Shown here in pieces: positions 39,651-41,005 of a stretch of 41,005 nt of DNA. Below the pieces are notes generated by a model. That model did not search any database. It had not been told where the DNA came from and worked only from the letters and a program-made list of their open reading frames with translations. Within the stretch, counting starts at the first letter, position 1, and each line of letters opens with the position of its first letter. The DNA comes from Maritalea sp047634455 (GTDB lineage Bacteria > Pseudomonadota > Alphaproteobacteria > Rhizobiales > Devosiaceae), in NCBI RefSeq assembly GCF_047634455.1, contig NZ_JBLIAI010000023.1, positions 1 to 41,005 on the forward strand, written 5' to 3'. Both the position numbers and the translations under genes were made by a program.

Positions 39651-40522
39651 TTGCGTGTCTCCAAGAACTCATAAACTTCTGAAATGGTGGGAATGGCATC
39701 AGCTGCGCCCGGTCTTGTGACCTGAATGGCAGCGGCTGCGCTTGCGATTTTTAGGGCGGTGACCGGATCGTCGCCAAGGTCCAGCCGGGCGAGGAAAAAT
39801 CCAGTGAACGTATCACCTGCGCCAGTCGTATCCACAGGCGTTACTTTGAAGGCTTCGATACCAAAACTCTCATTGCCATCGCTATAGGTTGCGCCTTTTG
39901 AACCTCGCGTAATAAGGATTTTTTTGACGGGCAAATCATTGACCGGCATGTTCATGGCATCTGCTAGTTGCGCAGCTTCAATCTCGTTTACGGCGATTAG
40001 GTCCACATGCGGGATCATTTTTGCAGCAATCGCAGCGTCAAATGGCGCAGCCGCGTAGGCAATCTTTAGTCCCTTTGATTTGGCTGCCTGGGCGGCATGC
40101 AGGATCATGTTGGTCTCGTTTTGCAACAATAGCCAGTCGTTAGGCTGCGCCGGATCAATTGCAGCACTAATTTGCTCGCGGGTAAGCTTCTCGTTGGCAC
40201 CGCCATGAATGACGATAGTGTTCTCACCTTCATCATTGACATAAATCACCGCGTGGCCGGTTGCGCCCTCATCAATGACAATATGATCAATGTTGACGCC
40301 ACATTCTAGCAATTTAGCTTTGGTCCAAAGCCCGTCTTCGCCAACCCGGCCCACATGGTAAACTTGGCCACCTGCTAAGGCGATGGCGATTGACTGGTTG
40401 GCGCCCTTGCCACCTAGGCCTGCACTATAGGCGCTATTGCGCAACGTTTCGCCCGCGGCAGGGAAATGGGACACGCGGTGGACATAATCAATATTGATCG
40501 ATCCGATATTGATGACAGGCAT
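39647..40522 (-). CDS. rbsK: Ribokinase
   Basis: This 291-residue PfkB kinase phosphorylates D-ribose at O5. It has the N-terminal INIGSINIDYVHRV, the sugar-binding signature GLGGKGANQSIAIALAGG (about residues 35-53), VNEIEAAQL and the ATP/catalytic signature PVDTTGAGDTFTGFFLA (about 240-257). The N-terminal GSxNxD motif is ribokinase-like. GAGGT lies upstream of ATG 40522. It is the first gene of a pair with nucleoside hydrolase, an arrangement for using the ribose moiety of nucleosides. Another PfkB sugar kinase is less likely given the partner. Confidence 0.88.
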   Translation of the reverse strand: MPVINIGSINIDYVHRVSHFPAAGETLRNSAYSAGLGGKGANQSIAIALAGGQVYHVGRVGEDGLWTKAKLLECGVNIDHIVIDEGATGHAVIYVNDEGENTIVIHGGANEKLTREQISAAIDPAQPNDWLLLQNETNMILHAAQAAKSKGLKIAYAAAPFDAAIAAKMIPHVDLIAVNEIEAAQLADAMNMPVNDLPVKKILITRGSKGATYSDGNESFGIEAFKVTPVDTTGAGDTFTGFFLARLDLGDDPVTALKIASAAAAIQVTRPGAADAIPTISEVYEFLETRK

Positions 40523-40704
40523 TTCACACCTCGCAGCGGTTAAAGTTTCGGCCTTTTACAGATATTTTATCATATGGTCAAAAATAAAGTTGGGTGGTTT
40601 GATGTCTTGTTGCGCACTCACGGCGATTTGACAATTGCTCAGTTGCTTGTGAACGAGAAGTTTTGTCTGTTGTAATTGAAGAAAGCCATAAAGAGAGAGA
40701 TCAG

Positions 40705-41005
40705 ATGCTCATCAAAACCAAGAAAAGCTGGGAGATCGCTGAGCGGGAAGCGACGCCGGAAGGTGCCTATTTGAATAGGCGACAGATTATGGCCGGCGCA
40801 GGAGCTATTGGATTGGCAGGTGCGCTTGGCACAATTCGTGGCGCATTCGCTGCGACAGACAATGAGCGGATGGCAATGTCGGCGATCCGCAATGAAGCAT
40901 TTCAGCTAGATCGTGAGCTAACGCCAGAAGACATTAATTTGAATTACAACAATTTTTACGAATTCGGCTCGCACAAAGAAATTGCAAAAGATGCGCAAGC
41001 GCTTG
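40705..41005 (+). CDS. msrP: Protein-methionine-sulfoxide reductase catalytic subunit MsrP (partial, 3' end off window)
   Basis: MsrP (YedY) is a periplasmic molybdoenzyme that repairs methionine sulfoxide in envelope proteins. Only the first 100 residues are in the window. The N-terminus carries a twin-arginine signal (LNRRQIMAGAGAIGLAGALG, cleavage near AFA) and the early family motif NLNYNNFYEFGSHKEIA, characteristic of MsrP. ATG 40705 follows a purine-rich AGAGAGAGA stretch. It is divergent from the ribokinase gene. Its molybdopterin cofactor depends on proteins such as MoaD and MoaE, encoded at the other end of the window. MsrQ, its membrane partner, would be expected beyond the window. 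Confidence 0.9.
   Translation, partial: MLIKTKKSWEIAEREATPEGAYLNRRQIMAGAGAIGLAGALGTIRGAFAATDNERMAMSAIRNEAFQLDRELTPEDINLNYNNFYEFGSHKEIAKDAQAL

Overview
This window looks like chromosomal DNA of an alphaproteobacterium, probably a moderate-GC member of the Hyphomicrobiales; a marine Devosiaceae-like relative is only a guess. The evidence is the SDR-uvrC-pgsA-moaD-moaE gene order, a GAAC-N7-GAAC element of the alphaproteobacterial LexA type upstream of uvrB, a perfect FNR/FixK box, and families common in that order (DUF1176, DUF1761, DUF2147, the YdjM-like membrane protein). No tRNA, rRNA, CRISPR array, prophage or insertion sequence was seen.

Layout. 1-4668 (minus): an SDR-uvrC-pgsA-moaD-moaE run joined by short overlaps, with a CaCA antiporter upstream. 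4840-9103: membrane and transport genes (YdjM-like protein, two EamA exporters, a secreted DUF1176 protein, a tiny glycine-rich membrane protein) and a degraded gene end at 7889-8071. 9104-10311: no protein gene; the left part looks like a structured small RNA on the minus strand behind a perfect FNR box, and the right part is a cluster of palindromic and direct repeats. 10312-13322: uvrB with an SOS box, and a DUF1761 gene.

13653-26654 is a complete-looking myo-inositol catabolic and uptake locus. iolD-C-B-J-G run leftward. A dehydrogenase, an IolE-like dehydratase and a second dehydrogenase run rightward from the same intergenic region. A LacI-family repressor and a three-gene sugar ABC transporter diverge from a second intergenic region. 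Each of these two regions holds the same perfect 20-bp palindrome, so a single LacI regulator probably controls the whole locus. Uptake (SBP, permease, ATPase), oxidation (IolG and its relatives), dehydration (IolE), ring hydrolysis (IolD), isomerisation (IolB), phosphorylation (IolC) and aldol cleavage (IolJ) are all represented; iolA is not in the window.

26817-41005 is mostly housekeeping and small envelope genes: rsgA, a run of small secreted proteins with strong intrinsic terminators, a YciA-like thioesterase with thymidine kinase, DUF2461, DUF2147, an EamA exporter, a class-V aminotransferase-like enzyme, a Spy-like protein with a collagen-like tail, an aspartate aminotransferase with a D-cysteine desulfhydrase, a nucleoside hydrolase with ribokinase, and the start of msrP. 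A second orphan terminator preceded by a C-rich-loop hairpin (31180-31231, minus) suggests another small RNA. The two RNA candidates are the best leads for undescribed biology here.
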